Positions 30,501 through 40,240 of a stretch of 64,000 bases of DNA are shown piece by piece. How positions within the stretch are numbered: the first letter of the stretch is position 1; every line of letters begins with the position of its first letter. Origin of the DNA: Metopolophium dirhodum (lineage: Eukaryota > Arthropoda > Insecta > Hemiptera > Aphididae); contig NC_083567.1 in the NCBI RefSeq assembly GCF_019925205.1, forward strand, positions 16,430,001 through 16,494,000. The letters are read 5' to 3'. Made by a program: the position numbers and the translations under genes. The notes under the pieces are model-generated. The model saw nothing but the letters and a program-made list of their open reading frames with translations. It did no database searches and was not told the DNA's origin.

Positions 30501-31276
30501 CAAGCCTGTGAGTATGATTTTTGGGATAAAAACATTAAATTGGCCATTGGGATATAAAATATTTCTTTTGGTCATCATGTTCAATAAAGTAAATTATTTC
30601 TGACGAGATTCATGATTAAAATTAAATTAGGTATCTAATATTTAAGAAAATAATAGAACCATAAGTAATTTTAGAGGTAGGTAGGTAGTTCTTTTGGTAA
30701 GTATTCTGAACTGTTCTCTTAACTATAGGTAGGTAGAAATCTTTATTGAAAATATTATGGTAAATTCTATGTGAGTAAATGATTGGTTTGCATCCCGGTT
30801 TGCTAGTGAGTAGATGATTATGAGGGGGATGGAGTATACAACTTATCAATATACCTAGTAAATTTATTTTATGATGAACATATAAGCCATTCCTTGGACT
30901 GTAGCTTGTAAGTACCAACAAACTATACCAAATCATAATGGTTGATTTTTATTTTATAATAATTTTTAGGTATTTTTTGTTTGATGACTAACCAAGAGCT
31001 TGACACTGAATTATTTTTGTCTGTCCTTCGCCAATCACATTTTTAGTTGACGTTGGCTGCGTTATGAACCGAGGGGCCTGATAGGACTCTGTGAACATAA
31101 AACGACATCAATTTTGACTACCTGATGTTGGGATGTGGTCATTGTAAAGAGAACTAGGTACTACACTTACGGCATTCACAACGAGTGATGGTGGACAGCA
31201 GCAAGACAACGGTGACGGCAAGCGCATAAGTCCTCTGCGTGCAAGATAGGCGGTCATTTCTTTCTTCTTCTTCCAT
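804..31276 (-). CDS. sdk: sidekick, Ig/FN3 homophilic cell-adhesion receptor
   Basis: Sidekick is a single-pass adhesion receptor at tricellular adherens junctions and in synaptic lamina targeting. I assembled 32 exons with GT-AG borders: 31276-31171, 31088-30993, 16971-16792, 14638-14419, 14159-13771, 13696-13552, 13458-13331, 11612-11493, 11426-11274, 11106-10980, 10917-10637, 10567-10376, 10316-10138, 10013-9887, 9701-9570, 9448-9269, 9015-8609, 8536-8282, 8208-7980, 7900-7785, 7705-7513, 7426-7246, 7137-6725, 6640-6204, 6140-5949, 5881-5740, 5668-5390, 5262-5242, 3796-3639, 3555-3393, 3320-3007, 1046-804. Lengths sum to 6498 nt with matching phases (2165 aa plus stop), close to fly and vertebrate Sidekicks (about 2200 aa). 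Order: signal peptide, 6 Ig (about 40-607), 13 FN3 (about 608-1926), TM helix (about 1950-1972), cytoplasmic tail ending GFSSFV. That C-terminus is the family's conserved PDZ ligand. Confidence 0.95.
1380..2838 (+). repeat. TIR-type AT-rich dispersed repeat, copy in last sdk intron
   Basis: The segment shares its start (tgctgtacagtaggttac, then a run around aatttgaattcaatgatata) with the element at 47290-48402. It ends in the same right terminus, with cacacatcattgtaaaatca followed by ctcagaatct near 2838. An internal block (1682-2010) is repeated at 2225-2535 with a 544-bp offset, so this copy carries an internal duplication. It has no coding capacity. Confidence 0.7.
3639..10917 (-). CDS. 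sdk: sdk exons 11-29: thirteen fibronectin type III domains
   Basis: This block encodes consecutive FN3 domains. Each shows the core Trp of strand B (for example SVNVSWTVGFDGNSP, FSWTPGRDGYAPL, LKWTNGASGKGP) and the Tyr/Leu motif of strand F (YQFRISAMN, YRFRIQATND, YLFRIVAHNE). The linkers carry the VPG/APSGPP style expected for Sidekick, and the domain order follows vertebrate SDK1 one for one. Exon 27 has two usable in-frame acceptors 15 nt apart (starts at 5668 or 5653). I prefer 5668 because it keeps an SK-V-Q-RV segment resembling other Sidekicks. An intermediate AG would give an immediate stop. Confidence 0.92.
3797..5241 (-). other. sdk intron between microexon 28 and exon 29
   Basis: This is a 1.4-kb AT-rich intron. 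Short ORFs on the plus strand (near 3914-4099 and 4427-4618) have no domain signature and look random. I see no recognisable transposon or RNA gene in it. Confidence 0.5.
5242..5262 (-). CDS. sdk: sdk exon 28, 21-nt in-frame microexon
   Basis: A 21-nt exon is flanked by a good acceptor (tactattcag on the minus strand) and a consensus GTAAGT donor. It adds seven codons spanning TQDWEHY at the junction of RRK and DTRW in the last FN3 domain. Both neighbours have phase 1 borders, so skipping it also leaves an open frame (RRKDDTRW). It may therefore be a regulated cassette, as neuronal microexons often are; regulation is inference. Confidence 0.72.
9191..9210. repeat. (AT)n microsatellite in sdk intron
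   Basis: A short uninterrupted TA dinucleotide run in the intron between exons 16 and 17. Confidence 0.6.
10637..16971 (-). CDS. sdk: sdk exons 3-11: Ig domains 1 (second half) to 6
   Basis: These exons encode I-set Ig domains with paired Cys and the DxGxYxC motif: DDGGTYQC (Ig1), DSGMFQC (Ig4), DTGKYSC (Ig5), DAGVYTC (Ig6). Ig2 (exon 4) has a single recognisable Cys (ILDCPP) and SDQKAYR where DxGxYxC would be, as in other Sidekicks where Ig2 is degenerate. Exon 5 (Ig3) contains TTELQCIANARPLHELG, close to vertebrate SDK Ig3. Ig1-Ig2 mediate homophilic horseshoe binding in structural studies of vertebrate SDKs. Exon 11 crosses from Ig6 into FN3-1 at SILELPYPP. Confidence 0.93.
11613..13330 (-). 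other. sdk intron 7 with a MITE-like insert and a CpG-containing block
   Basis: This intron holds the hAT-like sequence at 11925-12184. About 12360-12560 is clearly more GC- and CpG-rich than its surroundings and is open on both strands (86 codons each way). Neither translation matches a family I recognise and neither lies in sdk frame with splice sites, so I leave it uncalled. Confidence 0.4.
11925..12184. mobile_element. degenerate hAT-like MITE
   Basis: The left end is CAGTGGTGTAATCATAAGGG and the right end, read on the minus strand, is GAGTGGCATAGCTAGGATTT. Both resemble hAT terminal repeats with C/G-rich subterminal runs (ccctccctcc; ccccccccaaag). The flanking octamers tgttaatg and atacaatg share only their last bases, so any target-site duplication has decayed. 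Confidence 0.4.
14639..16791 (-). other. sdk intron 3, AT-rich
   Basis: A 2.15-kb intron between the exons for Ig1 and Ig2. It contains homopolymer runs and many tacctat-like motifs. I see no gene, RNA gene or clear transposon. Confidence 0.5.
17440..17692 (-). repeat. TIR-family repeat, right-terminal fragment
   Basis: It contains gatgacagacacaaaatt, cacacattattgtaaaaccc and a diverged terminus near 17690 (cgcttagactctaaa). This is the same order as the right ends at 2838 and 48402, with the expected internal sequence upstream. Confidence 0.6.
18814..18915. repeat. long near-perfect inverted repeat (hairpin)
   Basis: Arms 18814-18848 and 18881-18915 are 35-bp reverse complements with one mismatch. 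The stem continues with a further 10 bp (18851-18860 with 18871-18880, two mismatches) around a 10-nt loop. The whole is about 102 bp in sdk intron 2. It could be a palindromic MITE or, if transcribed, a pre-miRNA/endo-siRNA-like hairpin. I see no clear target-site duplication. Confidence 0.75.
18930..19300. repeat. diverged internal fragment of the TIR repeat family
   Basis: The order of short motifs (aaaactagacaattt, agccgaaatattttgaaaat, tttttgacccctag-type run) parallels the internal part of the 1380-2838 copy, but similarity is low. It lies next to the hairpin and is likely an old copy. Confidence 0.4.
24662..25114. mobile_element. hAT-type MITE with intact TIRs and 8-bp TSD
   Basis: A 453-bp element begins CAGTGGCGCCGAAGT and ends ACTTCGGCGCCACTG, perfect 15-bp terminal inverted repeats. 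It is flanked on both sides by the identical octamer GGAGGGGT (24654-24661 and 25115-25122). An 8-bp duplication plus CAGTGGCG-type ends is typical of hAT transposons. There is no transposase ORF, so it is non-autonomous. A palindrome near the right end (tgtatggcagctgccataca) is repeated as atgtatggca near the left end. Confidence 0.88.
25122..26130 (-). pseudogene. decayed LINE (non-LTR retrotransposon) reverse transcriptase
   Basis: Read on the minus strand with frame changes, the segment gives SGVPKRGHLSPIL (RT motif SGVPQG.HLSP), then FTNDLKI in place of the catalytic YADD/FADDLK. It continues with FNVSKCHSITF, DLGFILTLSP, and a C-terminal LADRRHEDNFNVIKNILYG-like segment. These are successive landmarks of Jockey/R1-type LINE proteins. 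Several stops and frameshifts, plus loss of one catalytic Asp (N-D for D-D), show it is dead. The hAT MITE inserted at its 3' end. Confidence 0.75.
29195..29960 (+). repeat. TIR-family repeat, fragmentary copy
   Basis: It contains the left terminus (aaattctgagcgtaacg, then attgattttacaatggtgtg and a ctgtcatcacattttggggt run at about 29655-29770) and internal pieces on both sides (acgcaaaaccagtttttaac; ataaccgtagataacttg). The pieces are out of order, suggesting nested or rearranged copies. The 93-codon ORF overlapping the left part is repeat-derived low-complexity sequence. Confidence 0.55.
30993..31276 (-). CDS. sdk: sdk exons 1-2: signal peptide and first half of Ig1
   Basis: Exon 1 starts at ATG 31276-31274 (context gcgATGG) and encodes an acidic/basic N-tip followed by a hydrophobic core (YALAVTVVLLLSTITRCEC), a good signal peptide. 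An in-frame-looking longer ORF that uses a different ATG in this exon is in the wrong frame. Exon 2 (31088-30993, 96 nt, phase 1-1) encodes QSYQAPRFITQP...EGQTKIIQCQALG, the conserved start of Sidekick Ig1, and joins FPAPVYKW in exon 3. The intron between exons 1 and 2 is only 82 nt. Confidence 0.9.
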
Positions 31277-32875
31277 CGCGGGTCGGGCGCACGGGAAAAT
31301 CGTATCAATCGGACGACGAAACAAACCGAACTTACACTAAACAACAATCGTGACGAAAAACGGACGAAATGGAAAAATTCGTCGACCACGCGCACGTAAG
31401 TAACAACACCTTTTCGCGTCCTACCTACTGTCGGAATTGCGGCACACGAGTCGGTTGCTTCGGCATGTCTCGCCACAAAGGCCGGCGGCGGCGGACACCT
31501 GTTGCGGCTTTTCAAAAGCCATCTCGCGCGCAACGGCCGTTTGCGCGATCTAACGGTTTTTGGGCGATCGTCGCAATCGGAACGTGCGGGTGCGTTTATC
31601 AATCAAACGAATGTAATAAATAAAAACAAAAATATTAATAATAATAACAACAACAATAACGGGCCGATAAAAACGTCGACAGTACAATAACAACTACAGA
31701 TGACGGGACGGTGACGACACGGGTGGCGCAGCGGACGTAATAAAATAATATCATATATATAACGTTCCAGCGGTCGGCCAAAGAATGCGGTCCTCCGGTG
31801 CACTCGGTACAGTCACTCTGTAGTCTGTACTGCAGAGCGTACTGTGTGTATTGTACTATTGTGTACTAAACACGCACACGGACGTGCACGCGCAGGCGCA
31901 GAAACGCGAAACGGTCTCAACGGCGGTCGGAACTTGAAACAACGGTTTGGTGGTGGCGGCGGCGCGACTCAAGCACTCAACCACCGACCGCGATGGGGTC
32001 AGAATATTATCCCTACTCTATTTGCCTGCAATCTGCATTCTGTACTGCAATGTCTGCAATCATTATCAGTTGGCAATTTGGTATAAACCACGGATATCAG
32101 TATCAGTACCTTTTTGTGGTATAAACCATGATTAAATATATTTAATAATAATAATTATTAATTAATAAGCAGTAAACACCGTCCAGCATAATGGCTCTAT
32201 GGCTCTATTTGGTAATTTAGCCATACACGATACATGTATCTTTTATTATTGACCATCTATCGAAAATATCAAAATGATTTTAATGAATAATTATTGACAC
32301 ATTAAAGTTGATCGTGTATAGAGCCCGGATTTATGAGCAACACAGATAATATTCAATGTGAAAATCAAGCCGTAATTTTTATTCTTATCTCAAAACAGTG
32401 ATCTACTGATCTGTGATATAACAAAATACAATACTGATATTATTATTAAACAATATTGTAATTTTTTGAATTTTGTTGTTGAGGGTAGAGTATTGTGTAA
32501 TATAATATAATGGATAGCAATAATAATATTATATTGTTGTTTTCATTTTTCATTCAAATGCCATCCAACTAATCACTAAATCGCCATTGCCCCCCTCTAC
32601 CTTTGTTTCTCACCCATCGTTCTTTTTAGGCGACTGAAGTGCGAATGAATCCCAGCCTCCTTAGATGCTAGTGGCGTCACAGGTTACGTAACGCCGATTA
32701 ATATTCATTAACGATTTCGTGAAATTCGTTCGTTGCTGCATCTGTCGCCGTTGTGATCATGGTATCCAGCGACCACTGGTATTGGGTTTGTCAACTAGAT
32801 CTCTAAGTTTACTATCACGGTGTAGTGTCTTACCAAATTGTTTCTGCCTGCAATAAGTGTCTAGAAGCTGGCGCC
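31277..32875. promoter_or_regulatory. divergent sdk / HPS4 upstream interval
   Basis: The two start codons face away from each other across 1.6 kb. About 31240-32060 is conspicuously GC- and CpG-rich against a very AT-rich background, consistent with 5' UTRs and a promoter. A minus-strand TATATATAT run lies at about 31752-31762 and could serve sdk; this is weak evidence. Small ORFs in the GC-rich part show no domains. The right part (32100-32600) returns to AT-rich sequence. Confidence 0.5.
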
Positions 32876-35800
32876 ATGTCGAGGTAAGCATAATATTTGC
32901 ACCACCACATGATAAAAATGTTGTCAGTAAAATAGAAGCATCGACCACCTTTGACGCAATCATCAATCGTCCATAAACAGCAAAGATTTATAATCTGTAA
33001 ATGTTGTTTTATTTCTCAGCTCTTGATAATATATACAAAATATATTTTTACATTAGGTATTCCTAAATTGATGAATAAGGTCCATGGGAAAATCATAAGA
33101 TAAATAATGTTGACAAAATCCATGTAGGTACAAAAGTGGATTTTTAAAGATTTTATTAACAGATAATTAATGTATTAATAAAAATAAAAATGTAGTTATT
33201 GTAGGTTTTGTACAGGCCAGAGTGAGGCAAGCTTTTGAGAAAACCTCAGTGTGCCAGTCATGGTTGTAATTTTATTTTTATGTAATAGTGAGAAATTAGT
33301 ACAAAATATTAGTTGAAAATAAAATTGAATCAAATTATTCAATTGTATACCTAGTAGCTGTAACTGTAGTCAAACGTTAGAATTCCTTAAATTCTGAGGG
33401 CTGGTATCCTACCTATTCGATGCTGGTTGTGTATACCATTAGTTAAACCATTAATTATAAATACTATAATTTATAATAAATATTCAATGTTTCAACTAAA
33501 GTACCAAAGTGAAATTTGAAACATTTTAGTCTTTACTGCCACAGCAATATATCTTATAAAATTATTTGATATTTTATTTAATATCATGTAGGGAAACATT
33601 TTTGAAATAGTACACTTAAATTATTATTTTTTGGTTGTATTCGTTTTGATTTAATTATGTGTTTCAGAGAACTTTTAATTGTATTTGTTTACGACCCACG
33701 ATTCTGTACTACCGAAGCTGATGATCCACAACATTCTATTTTATATTTTCATCCCCCATGGGTAAGCTCTTCGCAAAAGCTTGCTTTAAGTGGACAACTA
33801 ATGGGAATTGTCAAGTTTTCATCTTCAGTTTTCTCATCTCCTTCAGTATTAGCATTACGTTCTGGAAAGTTTGCTATTCGGCAATTTGGTTCTTCAACAC
33901 TGGTAATTAGAGATTACTTATAAACTATAAATAATGTGTATTATTTTTTCTTTTATTTTTTTTTTTTTACAAATGTTGTCAATAGGTTTGTAGGTATAAA
34001 TATTTTTTTAAATGAAAATGGTTATAATTATTTATTATATTGCATTTTTTCTATTACAGTGTGTTGGAACAGATCGAAATATTCCAGACAGTGTTTTGCA
34101 AAATCGAGCCAACACTTTATACAATATTTTAGTTACATTTCACTTTAATATAACTGAAATCTTAGATCATAAAATCCTCAGTGAACAGTTAAATACAGTA
34201 ATTTCATCATATCTTTCACTTCTTCTAATTTCTTCAAACATGTTTGGTACCCCGGCAGTATTTAAATTTCCCAAGGTAATGTCCGTAATGGTAATATTTT
34301 GATTTTTATGTCATCATTTGTTTTACATTTTTCAGAGTGGAGGAAACATTCTTTTGGAAGCAATGCAAATACTTGAAAGCATGCAAGAAAAAAACAAGGT
34401 TTTAGGTGGAATGTTATTACATCAAAATAAGTATGCGAATTGTCATTTCAAAATTTTAATTTGTCTAATTCTATTTTGATTTCTAGAATTGTTGTTACTC
34501 AATTTGGATTTGAACTAACCAAATTAATCCAACTGACAAATCCTTTCTGTAATAAGGTTGGCACTTCAATCTAAAAAATTTAACTTTCATTTTATCATAA
34601 AATTGTTTTTAGTAATTTTTTTTTTTTTGCTGCTATATGCTTACAACATTATTAGTCATTTTTACTATCAGTAATTACATACCAATTATTTAAAATTGAT
34701 TCATTTATTATAGATACCAGCTGAAAATGTAAAAGGAAGCTTTCATTTACCATTAGGTTCTCAACTCTTATACATTTTCTTGGATAAAGATGAAGTATTA
34801 CAAATAAGAAAAACAGCTACCTCATTAAAACAATCCGTGAAAAAAACATCAAAATGGCGGCAAAAAAATAAGGTATTTATACAATATAATTTTGCAAATT
34901 AATTATTTAAATTTAAAAAAAAATCATATACCCACTAATGCAGATGGCTGACAAGTCACAAGACTGTCCAAAAATTGACAAAAACCCAGAAAATAAAAAT
35001 ATGTTCACAGTCGAAGAAGAAGATACCCCAGATAGTAACAGTGGATCTATCTGTAGTATGCCAGATATTGTGAAGGAATCCATTATCAAAGCAGAAAAGA
35101 GATTAAACAAATCTAATGCTGAAAAATGTTCTTCTCTAGAATCATCTCTGAATGAAATGCCAAATTTCTCAAAACTCGTTACTTTAAGGTATAACATTTA
35201 GTTTTCATTCCATTGTGTTGTTTATAAAATTGAAACTTTTTTTCCAGAAAAGACACAACAAGGTATCAGAGTCTAAGGTTGTTACCTAAAACAATAAATT
35301 ATAACAATTCCAAACATAGTGACAAATATAGAACATTATGTGACCCATATTTCCCATTATTACGTGATGACGACTATGCTGTTTCAAAAGCACTTTATGA
35401 TAAACAACTATCTCAACATTATACTGATCTTGATCTTAAAGTGCAGATTGAAAAAGGTTCAATAGACATTTTTTTTGTATTATGTTTTAATTATATTTTG
35501 TTAAAAATAATATTTATTGATTTAGAAAAAATATTGAAATCGAAAAAACCAGTTCGGCCAACTTCCATACCATTGAATTTACAAGCACTTGGTAAATATT
35601 TAATTTTTTCATTTATAACCTAAATACACATTGGAATAAAATTATAATTTAGATAGAAAACCTGCGCTTAAAGAAGATATAATGACACCTTTGATGGCTA
35701 AACTTAGCATGGCAGAATCATATAATTTTGCCACATCTACAGAGAACATGTGCAGAACTCCTACAAGTTTTCAACCACAAACAAATACTGCCAGCCATCA

Positions 35801-36421
35801 AAAACTGTTGTTATTTGTTGCTGGCTTTCAAAATACTTCAATAATGGTGTTATTAGAAAAAGAAGCAGAAAATGATGCTGAGCTAATTCATCTATTAGTA
35901 GGTATTAGTATTTATAATAATTACAGATAAATGTAATTTTTTTTCTTTTAGTGGAATTTAAGTTTTAACAATCTTGGAGACTTAGAACACTCTATAAATA
36001 ACACAATCACAAATGTCCCGGATGCATATAATTTACAAGGTACAGATGAAACTTATGGCTACATGGTAATGGACACAACCAATGCTGGTATGATTGACAA
36101 GCATGGTAACTGGTTAGGTTCACAAACAATTTTAGCCACATCTATACACGATACTTTTCAAAAAAAACCTTCGGTTCTCGATATTATCATCAGGTAGACT
36201 AATGAACCTTAATTATATGTTTTATTAAAACTAAATTAATTCATTGTTACAGAAATGATGATAATATTGTTTATGGAAACAAATGTGGCAGCCGAGAATT
36301 GTTTTATCAACAAAGTGGCAATATTGTAAGCGGTCTACCAACACCGTCCGATATAATGGGTGTCGTATCTACAACTGCAAAACGAAGACTTCAAAGAGAC
36401 CATGGTATTATTATTCTATAG
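32876..36421 (+). CDS. HPS4: HPS4-like protein, BLOC-3 subunit
   Basis: HPS4 pairs with HPS1 to form BLOC-3, a GEF for Rab32/Rab38 in lysosome-related organelle biogenesis. Exons: 32876-32883, 33668-33902, 34060-34275, 34336-34430, 34487-34556, 34714-34872, 34944-35188, 35248-35456, 35526-35591, 35653-35897, 35952-36193, 36253-36421 (TAG). The sum is 1959 nt, 652 aa; human HPS4 is about 708. The N-terminus FVYDPRF...DDPQHSILYFHP, then LSGQLMGIVKF and LRSGKFAIRQ, follows the HPS4 longin start (YDxSxV..EGDP...YFYPS, LCGQIAGV, LRxxKFAI). The middle is acidic and disordered. The C-terminal QKLLLFVAGFQNTSIMVLLE...LIHLLWNLSF fits the HPS4 C-terminal longin-like region. Donors at 34557 (gttggc) and 35457 (gttcaa) are weak, so those borders are less certain. 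Confidence 0.82.
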
Positions 36422-37779
36422 AATGAACATAATTATTAACATAATCCACGGATCTATTTATACAGTATTATGGTAAAAAAATTTATGTGTTTTTAGTTTG
36501 ATTTTATATTATGTGTGTTTTTTAATTTTTAATTACTTATAGCTATGTTAATATTTAATATAAAAAAACTTAAATAAGTCAGTTGATACTCAACTCTATG
36601 TTAACTATTAAACATTAAATGTTCATGATTAACACAATTAAATGTATGCATTGATATACTTGTAAACTGTAAGTAATAATTTAAGAATTAGGTACATATA
36701 TATATGTATTAAAACTTATATTGATGTATCATTTGAAAACAAATGTATTATTTACATTTATGAATGTGATCAGTAAATTGGTAAACAATATATTTTGAAT
36801 ATTGATTTGATACAGATAATGTCATTGAAGTTGATCGTTTTCTCATAACTTAACTCATTATATTATTTCTTAATAATAACATATACAAATAAGGGATTGA
36901 TTAAGTTACATTTTTACCATAACAGCCAGTGTAAAATAGGCACATTAATATTTTACAGTAAAAAATATGATCAAAATTAAAACTATTTGAATAATTAACA
37001 ATTATTTTGTACGATTCATTTTGTCACATGCAATTATACAAACTAAGTTGAGAGTTTACAGTATTATTCATTATAAAAGAAAAATAACTATTAATTATCT
37101 ACCTATTATTAAAAAACATTCATCTATGTATTTTCTACATTTAAAAATGTATATATGTTTTTTCACAAAATATTAATGTATTAATATATATTTATTGTTT
37201 TATTATATTTATCAGTTTTTGTAATTTTTCCTTAATCATTCCTTTAAGAACAATCCTGAATTGTATTTGCAAATAATTCCAATTCTAATTTTAATATACA
37301 TATTACTCTATTTTTAGGATATGGTAAATTATTATAAACTATAATACGTAGGTATACCTATAAATTTATTTATAATATATATTTTTGAACCAATAGGCTA
37401 TACTGATGTCTATGAAACCTATCCTAACTAACTACCATAAACTCTTAAACATATTATATTATTATATCTGTAGGTATATTTAACAATTCTAACTAATTTT
37501 AACTTAAACTTAACTTTAAATTTATATTTTTGGAAAGGACTAATAAATAGTTTAATTATTGAGTAATGTATTTATATAATGATTAACTAATGTTATCAGC
37601 TAATAAACATAGATATTAACTATTAATGTATTATATATTTATATAATACATATAATGTACATATTGTACCTATTTATGTATTGTATATAGTATATATACA
37701 AATTGCCAAGTGTACTTTAATATAGGTACATTTAGGTATATTCGATTGGCAATTAGCATTGAGTGAAATTACCAATTGC
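36422..37779. other. HPS4 3' flank, AT-rich intergenic DNA
   Basis: AT-rich sequence with many near-palindromic tatata runs and no ORF of interest. ATTAAA at about 36607 is a possible polyadenylation signal for HPS4. Confidence 0.4.
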
Positions 37780-39020
37780 AGCCAAAGTATAAATTTTACG
37801 CAAAATTGGTTTTTAACAAAATCGTTTTTGGTATAACTCTAGGACAAATTACCGTAGATAGGTACATGCAATTTTCCTTGAATGTTTATATAAGCATTTT
37901 CTGTACACCACCAAAATATTTTGACTAATTTTAGCTGTTTGTGGGCATTTTCAGTTTCCATTTTTTTTAGTTTTTTTTTCTATAATTGTCAATAAGATTT
38001 TAGTTGTTGGGTCAAAAAGCATGAATATTTAATACAAGGCTCCTGATATATTATTACAATAGCAGTTGAAAATTTTAAAAATAGATAGGAACAATTTATG
38101 AAATTGAAAATTAAAAAATGATTTTTCAACTTTTATAGCTAAGGTTTGGAATTGAAAACAAAGTTCCACGTAAGTAGGTTATTCTCTAACCAAAAAATTT
38201 AAAACACAATTTTTCTTAAACAAAGTTATTTTATACTCAAATTGGACGAAATTAGATATTTAAACGAAGAAGAACAATTTTAGTTCGTGTTATGCCTATT
38301 TTAAAAATATTATTGAATAATAATTGAAAGTTCAAACGTCTAAAATATCTTATCATATACAAATATGATAATAAACAAATAATAATAATTCAACTTAACC
38401 GGCTACGGTATTAATATTTAATAATATCAATATAAATATATTATACAATATCCTAGACTGAAAAATTGTTTCTACTTAGAATCGTTTTTCGTATACAATG
38501 ATTTATAGACATTTGAATTATGAAATGTTTTTAGCTCTGTATTCTATAAATATCAATAAAATTGTATTCGTTGAGTCAAAAAGCTTAAACATAATACAAA
38601 GTTCCTCGTAAGTTGATATAATAGCAATTAAAAAATATAAGAAATACATAGGCACGGTTTTTTTATATGCATTTAAATTTCAAATTTCTTCAAAATTCAT
38701 CATAATCTTGACAATTTGCAAAATATTTTGTAGTCAGTTATTCATACAAAAATGTCTTTGTTTACCTATTATATGAAAACGTGATACAAGTTTCATCATA
38801 AGTAGTTATAATAGCAGTTGAGACACAATAAAAATCCATCGGCACGATTTTTAACAAATTTATGAAATTGAAAATTTACAAACTACTTAAGTAGTTAAAA
38901 ATTTATAAAATGTTCAACTTTTATTGCTAAGGATTGAATATTTAAAACAAGAATTCTCACAAATAGTTCATACTGTAACCAAAAAATCTATAAGATTATT
39001 AAAAACGCAGTTAATTTTTA
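37780..39020 (-). repeat. TIR-family repeat, reverse-oriented internal region
   Basis: The segment is the reverse-complement arrangement of the repeat at 1380-2838. It contains acgcaaaattggtttttaac, tatataagcattttctgtac, gtcaataagattttagttg and a caaaaagcatg/aatacaaggctcct block. The last block recurs near 38570 (caaaaagcttaaacataata) and more weakly near 38770, showing internal repetition. Neither terminus is clean. Confidence 0.6.
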
Positions 39021-39227
39021 CAGGTATTATAAGTTCAAAAGCTATTAAAATATCTATTATTTGTATTTATTTGTTAATATAATAATTATTAATTAAGACT
39101 TTATTTAGACCGTATTTATGTAGGTACCTATATGAAATATAAAGATTAATAATATTATATTGTTTTAACTACTTCGCGCAAACATAACGTGATACCAGGC
39201 GTATATTATATGCAAAAAGCTACCTAC

Positions 39228-40240
39228 GTACATAGGCGGAAATCCATTGAAAAAGTTGGGGGGGCTACGATTTTTCTCATAAATTTTACTGAACAACTGA
39301 ACAGAAATATAAAATTATTGTCCAATTATTTTTTTTTTATACTTGAAATTTAATAATATAAATATTTTATAACATATATAATAATATAGTATAGGTACTA
39401 TTTAAGGAAAAAAAATACTATAAAATAACAGTCTTGTTGAATATATCTTATTACAATAAATGCTTTATTTTAAAACCATCATCCTTGAGGATTTGGAAAT
39501 TCGTTTAAAATACATTCAATATCAATAGGTATTTTTTGTTACATCCTTCTCTATGTGAAGAATAGAAAGGTTTGTAAAGCGTTCTTGATGCATAGAAGTT
39601 CTTACCCACGTCTTTATTCTTCGCATAGCCGAAAAAGATCGCTGACATGTTGCAGAGCTGACTGGTAAAGTAAGTGCTACTTGTAACATTTTGTAAATAT
39701 TTGGAAAAATTTCTTTTTTTATTGTTGTTTTCAAATCGTCAATGTTAAAATCGTTGTTGATTTTATTTATGCAATTTCTAGCAACAATATCGCTCATTCT
39801 ACCAATTGTTTTAATTTTGAGCCCCAACTTTTTTTGCATGTCGATGATTCGTTGATTTTTTGTGGGATAAGAAAAATGAACATATAAACTATCTAATGTA
39901 TTGAATAGACATTTAGTTTCCTTAAATAATAATTAAAAATATGTAACATATTAAATTATAATTCTATTTTACTAAATTTTACAATACTTCTTTTACACTT
40001 ACTTTCACAAATTTGCACATATCGACAACAACCAAATTAACACGGTGGGCCATACGCCCATACAATGAGTAAATAAACTGCGCAAGAATATTTGTTTTGG
40101 ATTTTAGCTTGTACACCATTAAATTTTCTAGCCATAACACTGGCCCCATCATATGATTGACCAATAATTTGATATAATTTTATATATTTTGTTTCATTCG
40201 ACGGACGATAAAACAAATCACTATAGGACAGTGTTCGGAG
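39228..40240 (-). pseudogene. broken hAT transposase (DUF4371/ZMYM1-like)
   Basis: Minus-strand 39839-39522 encodes the hAT C-terminal dimerisation region: LPVSSATCQRSFSAMRRIKTW, then SMHQERFTNLSILHIE. Minus-strand 40164-39979 encodes YGRMAHRVNLVVVDMCKF, the 'C.AH.LNLVVVD' segment, preceded in a shifted frame by remnants of QSYDGASVM. The parts are in different frames with missing sequence, so the gene is dead. A G-rich run and aggcggaaatcc near 39228 resemble a hAT end, which I use as a tentative boundary. Confidence 0.75.

Larger units (their letters stand above)
16972..30992 (-). other. sdk intron 2, 14-kb first large intron
   Basis: The intron splits Ig1 between QCQALG and FPAPVYKW, phase 1 on both sides. 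It contains fragments of the TIR repeat family, a long hairpin (18814-18915), a hAT MITE (24662-25114) and a LINE remnant (25122-26130). Two patches are CpG-richer than background (about 22140-22440 and 26660-26880) and could be regulatory or alternative-exon DNA. The second carries a 78-codon plus-strand ORF I cannot identify. The rest is AT-rich with nothing further recognised. Confidence 0.6.

Noticed and set aside
31108..31602. 164-codon minus-strand ORF over sdk exon 1
   Set aside because: The correct sdk frame starts at 31276 and is shifted; this ORF has no signal peptide and would not splice in phase to exon 2.
31369..31623. Arg-rich plus-strand ORFs in the CpG-rich interval
   Set aside because: Composition-driven by GC-rich sequence; no domain, no splice support.
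31752..31762. TATA-like run as sdk core promoter
   Set aside because: In AT-rich DNA this occurs by chance and no initiator is evident at the right distance; mentioned only in the interval entry.
34913..35197. 94-codon minus-strand ORF
   Set aside because: Antisense shadow of HPS4 exon 7.
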